Below the pieces are notes generated by a model. The model saw only the letters and a program-made list of their open reading frames with translations. It was not told the origin of the DNA and did no database searches. DNA of 64,000 nt from Pseudomonas aylmerensis (GTDB lineage Bacteria; Pseudomonadota; Gammaproteobacteria; Pseudomonadales; Pseudomonadaceae): assembly GCF_001702265.1 (NCBI RefSeq), contig NZ_MAUE01000016.1, forward strand, positions 1 through 64,000. Reading direction: 5' to 3'. This document shows positions 40,446 through 48,432 of this stretch, in pieces. The position numbers and the translations under genes are program-made. Position 1 is the stretch's first letter; the number at the start of each line of letters is the position of its first letter.

Positions 40446-41372
40446 ATGCAAACCACCAACACCGTCCTGATGATTCGCCCGGCGCGCTTTGCCTTCAACC
40501 CGGACACCGCGATCAACAACCGTTTCCAGCGCCCGCCCCTTGACCCGCTCAGTGCACAGCACAAAGCGCTGGAAGAGTTCGACGGCTATGTCGACACCCT
40601 GCGCCAGCATGGCGTGGAAGTCCTGGTGGTGCAGGACACGCCGGCGCCCCACACTCCCGATTCGATTTTCCCCAACAACTGGTGGAGCAGCCACGCCGAC
40701 GGCAGCCTGGTGCTGTACCCGATGGAAGGCCAGAACCGACGACTGGAGCGCAACAAAGGCGTGCTGCAAGTGCTGGAACAGCGCTTTGCGATCAAGCACA
40801 CCATCGACCTGAGTCACCTCGAACAACAGAACATCTTCCTCGAAGGCACCGGCAGCATGGTGCTCGACCGCCAGCATCGCATCAGCTACGCCTGCCACTC
40901 CGGGCGCACCCATCACGACGCCCTGCGCCAGTTCGCCGAACGCCTCGACTACCAACTGTGCGTGTTCCACGCCGTCGACCGCCACCACGCGCCGATCTAC
41001 CACAGCAACGTGATGATGAGCGTCGGCCGCGACCTCTCGGTGGTGTGCCTGCAAGCCCTGCCCCATGCCGACGAGCGCCAGGCCCTGGAACGCTCCCTGC
41101 GTGACACCGGCAAAGACATCCTCGCCCTCGACTTCGACCAGCTCGAAGCCTTCGCCGGCAACATGCTTGAAGTCCACGACCGCGACGGCCAGCCGCTGCT
41201 GGTGATGTCGGCCAGCGCCTGGGGTGCCCTGCAACCGGCCCAGCGTGCGCACGTGGAACGCCACACCCGGCCGGTGGTGGTGAACATCGACAACATCGAA
41301 CGCATCGGCGGCGGCAGTGCCCGCTGCATGCTGGCCGAAGTGCATCTGCCGGCCCGTCCCTCATTTCAATAA
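40446..41372 (+). CDS. CtlX-like guanidino/ureido-modifying hydrolase (amidinotransferase superfamily)
   Basis: A 308-residue protein of the pentein fold. Visible active-site parts are DSIFPNNWWSSH, the EGTGSMVLD glutamate (about 133), the His at H186 in IYHSNVMMSVG, and a nucleophilic Cys at about C294 in GGSARCMLAEVHLP. The closest named type is CtlX, a citrulline hydrolase (citrulline to ornithine). The next gene is ornithine cyclodeaminase, which would take the product to proline, and a polar amino-acid ABC transporter follows. Arginine or dimethylarginine substrates cannot be excluded. Confidence 0.8.
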   Translation: MQTTNTVLMIRPARFAFNPDTAINNRFQRPPLDPLSAQHKALEEFDGYVDTLRQHGVEVLVVQDTPAPHTPDSIFPNNWWSSHADGSLVLYPMEGQNRRLERNKGVLQVLEQRFAIKHTIDLSHLEQQNIFLEGTGSMVLDRQHRISYACHSGRTHHDALRQFAERLDYQLCVFHAVDRHHAPIYHSNVMMSVGRDLSVVCLQALPHADERQALERSLRDTGKDILALDFDQLEAFAGNMLEVHDRDGQPLLVMSASAWGALQPAQRAHVERHTRPVVVNIDNIERIGGGSARCMLAEVHLPARPSFQ

Positions 41373-41383
41373 GGAGTCTTGCC

Positions 41384-42430
41384 ATGACCCGTTATATCGA
41401 CGTCAACGATCTCAGCTACCTGGTCTCGCAAAAAGGCCTGCAAACCTGCATCACCGAGATGGCCGAGTACATCCGCGCCGACTACCTGCGCTGGCAGGAT
41501 TTCGAGAAGTGCGCGCGCCTGGCCAACCACTCACCGGACGGTGTGATCGAGCTGATGCCGGTCTCGGACGCCTCGCTGTATGCCTTCAAGTACGTCAACG
41601 GCCACCCGAAGAACACCCTGGCCGGAATGCTCACCGTCATGGCCTTCGGCGCCCTGGGTGACGTCGACACCGGCAAGCCGGTGCTGCTGGCGGAGATGAC
41701 CCTGACCACGGCAATCCGTACCGCCGCGACGTCGGCGCTGGTCGCCCGCTACCTGGCCCGCGACAACAGCCGCAGCATGGCGTTGATCGGCAATGGCTCG
41801 CAAAGTGAGTTCCAGGCCCTGGCCTTCCACGCCATGCTCGGCATCAACGAAATCCGCCTGTTCGATATCGACCCCAAGGCCACCGCCAAGCTGGCGGCCA
41901 ACCTCAAGGCCTTCCCGGCAATCAAAGTGATCCTCGCCGGCAGCGTGGCGGAAGCGGTCAAGGGTGCGGACATCGTCACCACCGTCACTGCCGACAAGGC
42001 CTACGCCACCATCCTCACCGATGACATGATCGAACCCGGCATGCACCTCAACGCCGTGGGCGGCGACTGCCCGGGCAAGACCGAGCTGGACCGACGTATC
42101 GTCGAGCGCGCCCGCGTGATCGTCGAGTACGAACCGCAAAGTCGTATCGAAGGTGAAATCCAGCACATGCCGGAAGATTCGCCGGTGACCGAGCTGTGGC
42201 AGGTGATCAACGGCCAACAGCCCGGCCGCGAGAATGCGCGCCAGGTAACCCTGTTCGATTCGGTCGGTTTTGCCATCGAAGACTACTCGGCCCTGCGCTA
42301 CGTCCTGGACGTGGCCAAGGCGCTGGACGTGGGCAGCGAACTGGAACTGGTACCGGACCTCGCCGACCCGAAAGACCTGTTTGCGCGCCTGGCCCAGCAA
42401 CCCCGCGTACAGCAGAAAAAGCGCGCCTGA
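41384..42430 (+). CDS. Ornithine cyclodeaminase
   Basis: A 348-residue OCD/mu-crystallin enzyme that converts ornithine to proline and ammonia. An NAD-binding Rossmann segment ALIGNGSQSEFQALAFHAMLGI is followed by FDIDPKATAKLA, and the N-terminal part carries the substrate region PKNTLAGMLTVMAFGALGDVDTGKPVLLAEMTLTTAIRTAATSAL (lengthy, typical). AAGGAGT precedes the ATG. It lies 11 bp after the CtlX-like gene, indicating co-transcription; length fits the family. Terminator-like hairpin follows. Confidence 0.9.
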   Translation: MTRYIDVNDLSYLVSQKGLQTCITEMAEYIRADYLRWQDFEKCARLANHSPDGVIELMPVSDASLYAFKYVNGHPKNTLAGMLTVMAFGALGDVDTGKPVLLAEMTLTTAIRTAATSALVARYLARDNSRSMALIGNGSQSEFQALAFHAMLGINEIRLFDIDPKATAKLAANLKAFPAIKVILAGSVAEAVKGADIVTTVTADKAYATILTDDMIEPGMHLNAVGGDCPGKTELDRRIVERARVIVEYEPQSRIEGEIQHMPEDSPVTELWQVINGQQPGRENARQVTLFDSVGFAIEDYSALRYVLDVAKALDVGSELELVPDLADPKDLFARLAQQPRVQQKKRA

Positions 42431-42809
42431 GACCGCTCTGGCCTGCCGCTTTGCGCCGGGGGCAGGCCAGAATTGAGGGGGTCAAAAGCCGATTCAGCGG
42501 GTGCGGCAGCCGATTCCGCTGCATTGGCAGTTTTAACAGCGCAATTTGCGCTTTAACCCCCAACCAAACGACACAAAAAACGCACCACTATGAAGCATTC
42601 TCTGTGCCGAGCGGGGTTGCCCGCGACGGGCTTTGAAGCTGCCCCGTACATGCAACACGAACGACTCAAAAGACGCGGTGACAGGATTCAGGACTGCTGC
42701 GCAGTCCAAGGGGGGCAAGCCCCCTCGCCAAAAAGAGCCCTGCACCCTGGAAAACATTGCTTGATCCGTTTACTGCCCTGACATCAATTACAAAATATAG
42801 GGAATACAC
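42431..42809. other. 379-bp intergenic region with hairpins and short REP
   Basis: No gene was recognised. It contains the terminator-like hairpin at 42437-42471, a palindrome GGACTGC-TGC-GCAGTCC at 42691-42707, and a GGGGGC-AA-GCCCCC stem at 42711-42724 of a REP-like kind. The rest probably includes the promoter of the binding-protein gene. Confidence 0.6.
42437..42471 (+). terminator. Hairpin after ornithine cyclodeaminase
   Basis: TCTGGCCTGCC at 42437-42447 pairs exactly with GGCAGGCCAGA at 42461-42471 across a 13-base loop. No strong T-run follows, so it may be a weak or Rho-assisted terminator. Confidence 0.55.
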
Positions 42810-43589
42810 ATGACTCCACTGCGATCACTTTTCGCTGCATTGCTGTTGCCACTGTGTGCAACCGCTGCCCACGCCCAGGATTGGCAAGAAATCCGCTTCG
42901 GCGTATTCCCCGAGTATCCCCCCTTCGAATCCGTGGCCGCCGATGGCAGCCTGCAAGGCTTCGATATCGAATTGGGCAACGCCATCTGCGCCAAGCTCGA
43001 GGTCAAATGCACCTGGGTGCACAACGAATTCGACGGCATGATCCCGGCCCTGCGCGCGCGCAAATTCGACGCCATCATGTCGTCCATGGCCGTGACCCCG
43101 GCACGCGAGAAAGTCATCGACTTCAGCGACCGGCTGTTCCTCAGCCCAACGTCGGTGATCACCCGCAAAAACGCCGACTTTGGCGACACCCCGCAATCCC
43201 TCAAAGGCAAGCAGGTCGGTGTGCTGCAAGGCTCGCTGCAGGAAGCCTATGCCCGCGCGCACCTGGCCAAGCTGGGTGCGCAGATCAAGGCGTACCAGTC
43301 CCAGGAGCAAAACTACGCCGACCTGCAGAACGGCCGCCTCGATGCCACCCTGACCGACAAGCTCGAAGCCCAGCTCAACTTCCTGTCCAAGCCTGAAGGC
43401 GCCGACTTCAAGACCGGCCCGGCCTTCAAGGACCCGACCCTGCCGCTGGACATCGCCATGGGCCTGCGCAAGAACGACCAGGCGTTGCGCGAGCTGATCA
43501 ACAAAGGCATCGCCGCCGTCCAGGCCGATGGCACCTACGCCAAGATCCAGAAGAAGTACTTCGGCGACCAGGACATCTACAACGAGTGA
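42810..43589 (+). CDS. ABC transporter substrate-binding protein for polar/basic amino acids
   Basis: A 259-residue periplasmic protein of the SBP_bac_3 family. A signal peptide (SLFAALLLPLCATAAHA) precedes the IRFGVFPEYPPFESVAADGSLQGFDIELGNAICAKL start of the family. Features such as WVHNEFDGMIPALRARKFDAIMSSMAVTPAREKVIDFSD are the ones seen in lysine/arginine/ornithine binding proteins. It precedes two permeases and an ATPase and, by context, would bind citrulline, ornithine or arginine. Confidence 0.9.
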   Translation: MTPLRSLFAALLLPLCATAAHAQDWQEIRFGVFPEYPPFESVAADGSLQGFDIELGNAICAKLEVKCTWVHNEFDGMIPALRARKFDAIMSSMAVTPAREKVIDFSDRLFLSPTSVITRKNADFGDTPQSLKGKQVGVLQGSLQEAYARAHLAKLGAQIKAYQSQEQNYADLQNGRLDATLTDKLEAQLNFLSKPEGADFKTGPAFKDPTLPLDIAMGLRKNDQALRELINKGIAAVQADGTYAKIQKKYFGDQDIYNE

Positions 43590-43603
43590 TGCCAACGCCT
43601 CAC

Positions 43604-43730
43604 CCCTGTAGGACCTGGCTTGTGCGCAAGGGGGTTTACCGCCGATGACGGCGTGTCAGTCGACACTGGTATGGACTGACCCACTGCTATCGGGGGCAAG
43701 CCCCTCCCCCATCAGCCGGCTGCTACACGG
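43604..43730. repeat. REP-related repeats between binding-protein and permease genes
   Basis: CCTGTAGGACCTGGCTTGTGCGCAAGGGGG at the left and GGGGGCAAGCCCCTCCCCC at about 43694-43712 are degenerate REP arms. The 169-bp gap would reduce co-translation of the permease genes relative to the binding protein. Confidence 0.5.
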
Positions 43731-43758
43731 GTCGTCTGCGCCCTTTAGAGACTCTCCC

Positions 43759-44460
43759 ATGAACGAATTCCTCAACCTGCAAGGCTACGGCCCGATGCTG
43801 GCCCAGGGCGCCTGGATGACACTCAAGCTGGCGTTCCTCGCGCTGGCCCTGAGCCTCTCCCTCGGCCTGATCGCGGCTGGCGCCAAACTCTCCAGCGCCA
43901 AATGGCTAAGGGTGCCGGCCACGCTTTACACCACGCTGATCCGCAGCGTGCCGGACCTGGTGCTGATCCTGCTGATCTTCTACAGCCTGCAACTGTGGCT
44001 CAACGACCTCAGCGAAGTGTTCGGCTGGGATTACTTTGAAATCGACCCATTCACCGCCGGGGTGATCACCCTGGGCTTTATCTACGGCGCGTATTTCACC
44101 GAGAACTTTCGCGGTGCGATCCTCAGCGTGCCGGTCGGCCAACTCGAAGCGGCCACCGCCTACGGCCTGAGCCGCTGGCAGCGCTTTCACCTGGTGCTGT
44201 TCCCGCAACTGATGCGCTTTGCCCTGCCGGGCCTGGGCAATAACTGGCTGGTGCTGCTCAAGTCCACCGCGCTGGTGTCGATCATCGGCCTGTCAGACCT
44301 GGTCAAGGCCGCGCAAAACGCTGGCAAGACCACCAACGAGCCGCTGTATTTCCTGATCCTCGCCGGCCTCGTGTACCTGGTGATCACCACCCTGTCCAAC
44401 CGCATCTTCAAGCGCCTTGAGCGGCGCTACAACCTCGGCATCAAGGGGATGGCGCGATGA
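43759..44460 (+). CDS. ABC transporter permease (HisQ-like)
   Basis: A 233-residue HisM/HisQ-family permease with about five membrane segments. The TMD motif EAATAYGLSRWQRFHLVLFPQLMRFALPGLGNN matches the EAA loop of amino-acid permeases. ATG at 43759 fits the start of the hydrophobic region. It overlaps the next permease by ATGA, so both are translationally coupled. Confidence 0.9.
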   Translation: MNEFLNLQGYGPMLAQGAWMTLKLAFLALALSLSLGLIAAGAKLSSAKWLRVPATLYTTLIRSVPDLVLILLIFYSLQLWLNDLSEVFGWDYFEIDPFTAGVITLGFIYGAYFTENFRGAILSVPVGQLEAATAYGLSRWQRFHLVLFPQLMRFALPGLGNNWLVLLKSTALVSIIGLSDLVKAAQNAGKTTNEPLYFLILAGLVYLVITTLSNRIFKRLERRYNLGIKGMAR

Positions 44461-45170
44461 TCGAACTGTTCCAGCAATACGGCCTGGCCTATCTGTTCAG
44501 CGATGGCGCGGGGCTGTCCGGCGTCGCCATGACCCTGTGGCTGTTCATTATCTCAGTGGTGTTTGGCTTCGTCCTGTCGATCCCGCTGGCACTCGCGCGC
44601 GTCTCGGAGCACTTCTGGCTGCGCTGGCCGGTGGAGGTCTATACCTACCTGTTTCGCGGCACGCCGCTGTATATCCAACTGCTGATTTGCTACACCGGGC
44701 TGTACAGCCTGGAGGTGGTGCAGGACAACGCCCTGCTCAACCAGTTTTTCCGCAACGCACTCAACTGCACCTTGCTGGCGTTCGTGCTGAATACCTGCGC
44801 CTACACCGTGGAAATCTTCGCCGGCGCGATCCGCAACATTCCCCATGGCGAAATCGAAGCCGCACGCGCCTACGGCCTGCACGGCTGGCGTCTCAACCTG
44901 TTTGTGGTGGTCCCCGCCGCCTTGCGCCGTGCGTTGCCAGCCTACAGCAACGAAATGATCCTGATGCTGCACGCCACGTCGCTGGCGTTTACCGCCACCG
45001 TCGCCGACATCCTCAAGGTGGCCCGCGATGCCAACGCCGAGACGTTCCTGACGTTCCAGGCCTTCGGCATCGCCGCCCTGCTCTACATGCTGCTGTCCTT
45101 TGCACTGGTGGGCCTGTTCCGACTGGCCGAACGTCGCTGGATGCGTTTTCTTGTTCCTACCCGAGGCTAA
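44457..45170 (+). CDS. ABC transporter permease (HisM-like)
   Basis: A 237-residue permease, partner of the preceding one. Its EAA loop is EIEAARAYGLHGWRLNLFVVVPAALRRALPAYSNE, followed by a segment ILMLHATSLAFTATVADILKVARDANA. It starts in ATGA overlap with the first permease and ends 3 bp before the ATPase gene. Confidence 0.9.
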   Translation: MIELFQQYGLAYLFSDGAGLSGVAMTLWLFIISVVFGFVLSIPLALARVSEHFWLRWPVEVYTYLFRGTPLYIQLLICYTGLYSLEVVQDNALLNQFFRNALNCTLLAFVLNTCAYTVEIFAGAIRNIPHGEIEAARAYGLHGWRLNLFVVVPAALRRALPAYSNEMILMLHATSLAFTATVADILKVARDANAETFLTFQAFGIAALLYMLLSFALVGLFRLAERRWMRFLVPTRG

Positions 45171-45173
45171 CCC

Positions 45174-46004
45174 ATGAATCAGTCCGCGCAGGCCCTGGCC
45201 ACTTATCCGGTCGACATACCCGTCAGCAAAACTGCAACGGCGGCCGTCAAGCTGCAAGTCGAAGGCATCCATAAACGCTACGGCGAACACGAAGTGCTCA
45301 AGGGCGTGTCCCTCAACGCACGCAACGGCGATGTGATCAGCCTGATCGGCGCCAGTGGCTCGGGCAAGAGCACGATGCTGCGCTGCATCAACTTTCTCGA
45401 ACAACCCGATGCCGGGGTGATCACCCTGGACGGCATCAGCATCGAAATGCGCCAGGGCCGCGCCGGCACCCGCGCGCCGCACCAGGAGCAACTGCAGAAT
45501 CTGCGCACGCGCCTGGCCATGGTGTTCCAGCACTTCAACCTGTGGAGCCACATGACCGTGCTGGAAAACATCACCATGGCGCCGCGCCGGGTACTTGGCG
45601 TGAGTGCCGCCGACGCGGAAAAACGTGCACGCATGTACCTCGACAAGGTCGGTCTGCCCGGCCGTGTGGCGGATCAATACCCGGCGTTCCTGTCCGGTGG
45701 CCAGCAGCAGCGCGTGGCTATCGCACGCGCATTGGCGATGGAGCCGGAAATCATTCTGTTCGATGAGCCGACGTCGGCACTCGACCCGGAACTTGTAGGA
45801 GAAGTCCTCAAAGTCATACAGACGTTGGCCGAGGAAGGTCGTACCATGCTGATGGTCACCCACGAGATGGGCTTTGCCCGCCAGGTGTCCAGCCAAGTGT
45901 TGTTTTTGCACCAGGGCCGGGTCGAGGAACAAGGCGGCGCCGAGATTCTCGACCACCCCAGCAGCGAGCGCTTGCAGCAATTTCTTTCCAACCGTTTGAA
46001 GTGA
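45174..46004 (+). CDS. ABC transporter ATP-binding protein (HisP-like)
   Basis: A 276-residue amino-acid transporter ATPase. Walker [10 protein letters not shown] (about residue 60), signature [15 protein letters not shown], Walker B EIILFDEPTSALD, and the H-loop VTHEMGFARQVSS. About 25 extra N-terminal residues (MNQSAQALATYPVDIP...) precede the domain. It powers the HisQM-like permeases and binding protein. It ends where the Lrp-type regulator begins. Confidence 0.93.
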   Translation: MNQSAQALATYPVDIPVSKTATAAVKLQVEGIHKRYGEHEVLKGVSLNARNGDVISLIGASGSGKSTMLRCINFLEQPDAGVITLDGISIEMRQGRAGTRAPHQEQLQNLRTRLAMVFQHFNLWSHMTVLENITMAPRRVLGVSAADAEKRARMYLDKVGLPGRVADQYPAFLSGGQQQRVAIARALAMEPEIILFDEPTSALDPELVGEVLKVIQTLAEEGRTMLMVTHEMGFARQVSSQVLFLHQGRVEEQGGAEILDHPSSERLQQFLSNRLK

Positions 46005-46009
46005 AACCC

Positions 46010-46507
46010 ATGGATACCAAGGCCAACGGACCCCATTCTTCCCCTGCGCTGGACCGCATCGACGAGGCAATCATCGACGTACTGCGCCATCAGGGGCGTA
46101 TCACCTACGAAAAGCTCTCGTCGCTGGTGCACCTCACGCCCAGGCCCTGCCTGGAACGGGTGCGCAAGCTGGAGCGACGCGGGGTGATCCGTGGGTATGG
46201 GGCGATCATCGATGTGCAGATGGTCTCACCGGGGCTGTCGCTGCTGGTGCTGGTGGCCTTGTCCAACCAGAGTGGCCGCTCGGCGCAAAAGGCCTTCGAA
46301 GCTTGCATCAAGGCCTGTCCGCAGGTGTTCGAATGCCAGTTGATCAGCGGGCCGTTCGACTACAGCCTGCGCATGCGCTGCCGCGACATGGAACACTACC
46401 GGGTGCTGACCGAGACCTGGTTGAACAATGATGAATTGCACATCGACAAGCTGGTCGCGCACCCGGAGTTGGCGGTGGTCAAGAACACCGCCACCGAACT
46501 GACCTGA
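46010..46507 (+). CDS. Lrp/AsnC-family regulator of the citrulline/ornithine module
   Basis: A 165-residue Lrp-type regulator. The HTH is IIDVLRHQGRITYEKLSSLVHLTPRPCLERVRKLERRG, followed by a RAM domain with VFECQLISGPFDYSLRMRC. A GTG at 46001 overlapping the ATPase stop is an alternative start. Being the last gene of the operon it probably regulates the transporter and the ctlX/ocd pair in response to an amino acid such as ornithine. Confidence 0.88.
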   Translation: MDTKANGPHSSPALDRIDEAIIDVLRHQGRITYEKLSSLVHLTPRPCLERVRKLERRGVIRGYGAIIDVQMVSPGLSLLVLVALSNQSGRSAQKAFEACIKACPQVFECQLISGPFDYSLRMRCRDMEHYRVLTETWLNNDELHIDKLVAHPELAVVKNTATELT

Positions 46508-46535
46508 GGCCCCACCTGCCAGGACCATGAAGATC

Positions 46536-47514
46536 CCGTATGTGTGTGTGTGGGATTGGGTGCCGACCAATATCCGAGCGGGCGATACAACTCGGTTCTG
46601 ACCCTGGAATACAACCCAATGTGGGAGCGGGCTTGCTCGCGAAAGCGGTAGATCACCCACCCTCTTCAGCGACTGATACACCGCTTTCGCGAGCAAGCCC
46701 GCTCCCACAGTTTTGATCACTGTTTGGGCTGGGGATTGGGGGCATGCCAATATCCGAGCTGGCGACACAACCCGGTTTCAAACTTGGAATACAACCAAAG
46801 GTGGGAGCGGGCTTGCTCGCGAAGGCGGTAGATCAGCCACCTTCTTCAGCGACTGATACACCGCCTTCGCGGGCAAGCCCGCTCCCACAGTTTTGATCAC
46901 TGTTCGGGCTGGGAATTGGGGGCATGCCAATATCCGAGCTGGTGATACAACCCGGTTCCAACCTTGGAATACAACCAAAGGTGGGAGCGGGCTTGCTCGC
47001 GAAGGCGGTAGATCAGCCACCTTCTTCAGCGACTGATACACCGCTTTCGCGGGCAAGCCCGCTCCCACAGTTTTGATCACTGTTCGGGCTGGGGATTGGG
47101 GCTACATCCGAGCTGGCGACACAACCCGGTTCTGACCTTGGAATACAACTAAAGGTGGGAGCGGGCTTGCTCGCGAAGGCGGTAGATCAGCCACCCTCTT
47201 CATCGACTGATACACCGCTTTCGCGGGCAAGCCCGCTCCCACAGTTTTGATCGCTGTTCGGGCTGGGGATTGGGGGCTTGCCAATATCCGAGCGTGCGAT
47301 ACAACTCGGTTCCAACCTTGGAACACAACTAAAGGTGGGAGCGGGCTTGCTCGCGAAGGCGGTAGATCAGCCACCATTTTCGGCGACTGACACACCGCTT
47401 TCGCGAGCAAGCCCGCTCCCACAGTTTTGATCACTGTTCGGGCTGGGGACTGGGGGCTTGCCAATATCCGAGCGGGCGATACAACTCGGTTCCAACCTTG
47501 GAATACAACCCAAT
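46536..47514. repeat. Tandem array of about 180-bp REP units
   Basis: Five REP doublets begin at 46621, 46801, 46981, 47155 and 47335, a period of 180, 180, 174 and 180 bp. Each unit carries the arms GTGGGAGCGGGCTTGCTCGCG and its inverse plus a conserved spacer that includes AGTTTTGATCACTGTT, GGGGATTGGGG and CAATATCCGAGC. A partial unit precedes the first (from 46536, after a short (GT)n run). The 1043-bp gap 46508-47550 holds nothing else that codes. Confidence 0.9.
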
Positions 47515-47600
47515 GTGGGAGCTGGCTTGCCTGCGATAGCGGTGCACCCGTCAACGTTGATCCAACTGGCCCGCCGCCATCGCCGGCAAGCCAGCGCCGC
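47515..47600. repeat. REP doublet of the CTGGCTTGCC type overlapping the DUF4130 gene
   Basis: TGTGGGAGCTGGCTTGCCTGCGATAGCGG on the left and the inverted CCGCCATCGCCGGCAAGCCAGCG on the right form a doublet. The right arm lies inside the 3' end of the DUF4130 gene and encodes its last residues. Confidence 0.8.
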
Positions 47601-48432
47601 CATTGATCGGATTGGCAATTCTCTTTCCGGGTCGGGCTCCAATCAGCTTTGCCTGCCCATCCTTCTGCTTGCCCGTGCGCGCTTCGCTGATCAATCCCGG
47701 GATCAACTTGCCCTCCGGCAGGTTCTTCCAGAACCGGCTGGGCAAGTGGCCTTCCATGACCTTGGGGTTCAAGCGCGCCGGGTTGAAGATGTGGCTGTAG
47801 TAGGTCAACCACATGGCACTGTGCGGGTCTTCGATATTCTGCGCCAGTTGCTGCCAGGCCTCGGGGCACTCGCGCTGATGAATCAACTGTTCGCCGTCGT
47901 AATACACCCCATCCAGCGGCGTGGCGATCATCCAGCGATGGCGTCCCATACGCCCGATAAAATGCTGGCTCGCGCTTTTCAGGATGTCATGGGCCGGCTC
48001 ATGCCAGGCGACGTACTCCGGCAACTCCGGCCCCGCCTCTGCTGGCACGGCGATAAAGCGCACAAACGCGTGCAAGTGATGGGCCTCGCGACTCACCTGC
48101 TTGATTCGCCGCTGCAGCTCGCTACCGAGCTTGTCCCCCGCCAGCATCGCGGTGCGGTCGCCATGGCTGACGCGCCATAACACCTCATACAACAGGCTCC
48201 AGCGCTGATCGCCGTGGTAACAGGCAGCCGATTCGAGCAACTCCAGGAGTGCCTTGGGAATCCGCGCCTGGAACGGACCAAGCCCCGCCGGAATCGGCTC
48301 GTCGGTGGCAAACAGGTCCGCCACCTCGGCCTCGCCCCAGCTCACCTGGCTGGGGTCGACCTGATGGCTGAGCAACCAGCGCGCCTGCTCGCGCCAGGTG
48401 CTGAAGAGGTTGTCGCATTCGAGGCTGATCAT
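47551..48432 (-). CDS. DUF4130 family putative DNA-metabolism protein
   Basis: A 293-residue protein starting MISLECDNLFSTWREQARWLL. It matches the DUF4130 family that is found next to a radical SAM protein and is thought to act in DNA repair. Its central part (WMIATPLDGVYYDGEQLIHQRECPEAWQQL, SHIFNPARLNPKVMEGHLPSRFWKNLPEG) is the conserved core. The ATG overlaps the radical SAM stop as ATGA. The last 16 residues (GGAGLPAMAAGQLDQR) are encoded by a REP, so the natural C-terminus was probably nearer ...GKRIANPIN. Confidence 0.85.
   Translation of the reverse strand: MISLECDNLFSTWREQARWLLSHQVDPSQVSWGEAEVADLFATDEPIPAGLGPFQARIPKALLELLESAACYHGDQRWSLLYEVLWRVSHGDRTAMLAGDKLGSELQRRIKQVSREAHHLHAFVRFIAVPAEAGPELPEYVAWHEPAHDILKSASQHFIGRMGRHRWMIATPLDGVYYDGEQLIHQRECPEAWQQLAQNIEDPHSAMWLTYYSHIFNPARLNPKVMEGHLPSRFWKNLPEGKLIPGLISEARTGKQKDGQAKLIGARPGKRIANPINGGAGLPAMAAGQLDQR

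Noticed and set aside
46535..46551. Short (GT)n run as a phase-variable repeat
   Set aside because: Only a handful of units and outside any recognised gene or promoter, so no switching effect can be argued.
46536..47514. Possible CRISPR array
   Set aside because: The repeats are long (about 180 bp) and include REP palindromes, with no short unique spacers and no cas genes nearby.
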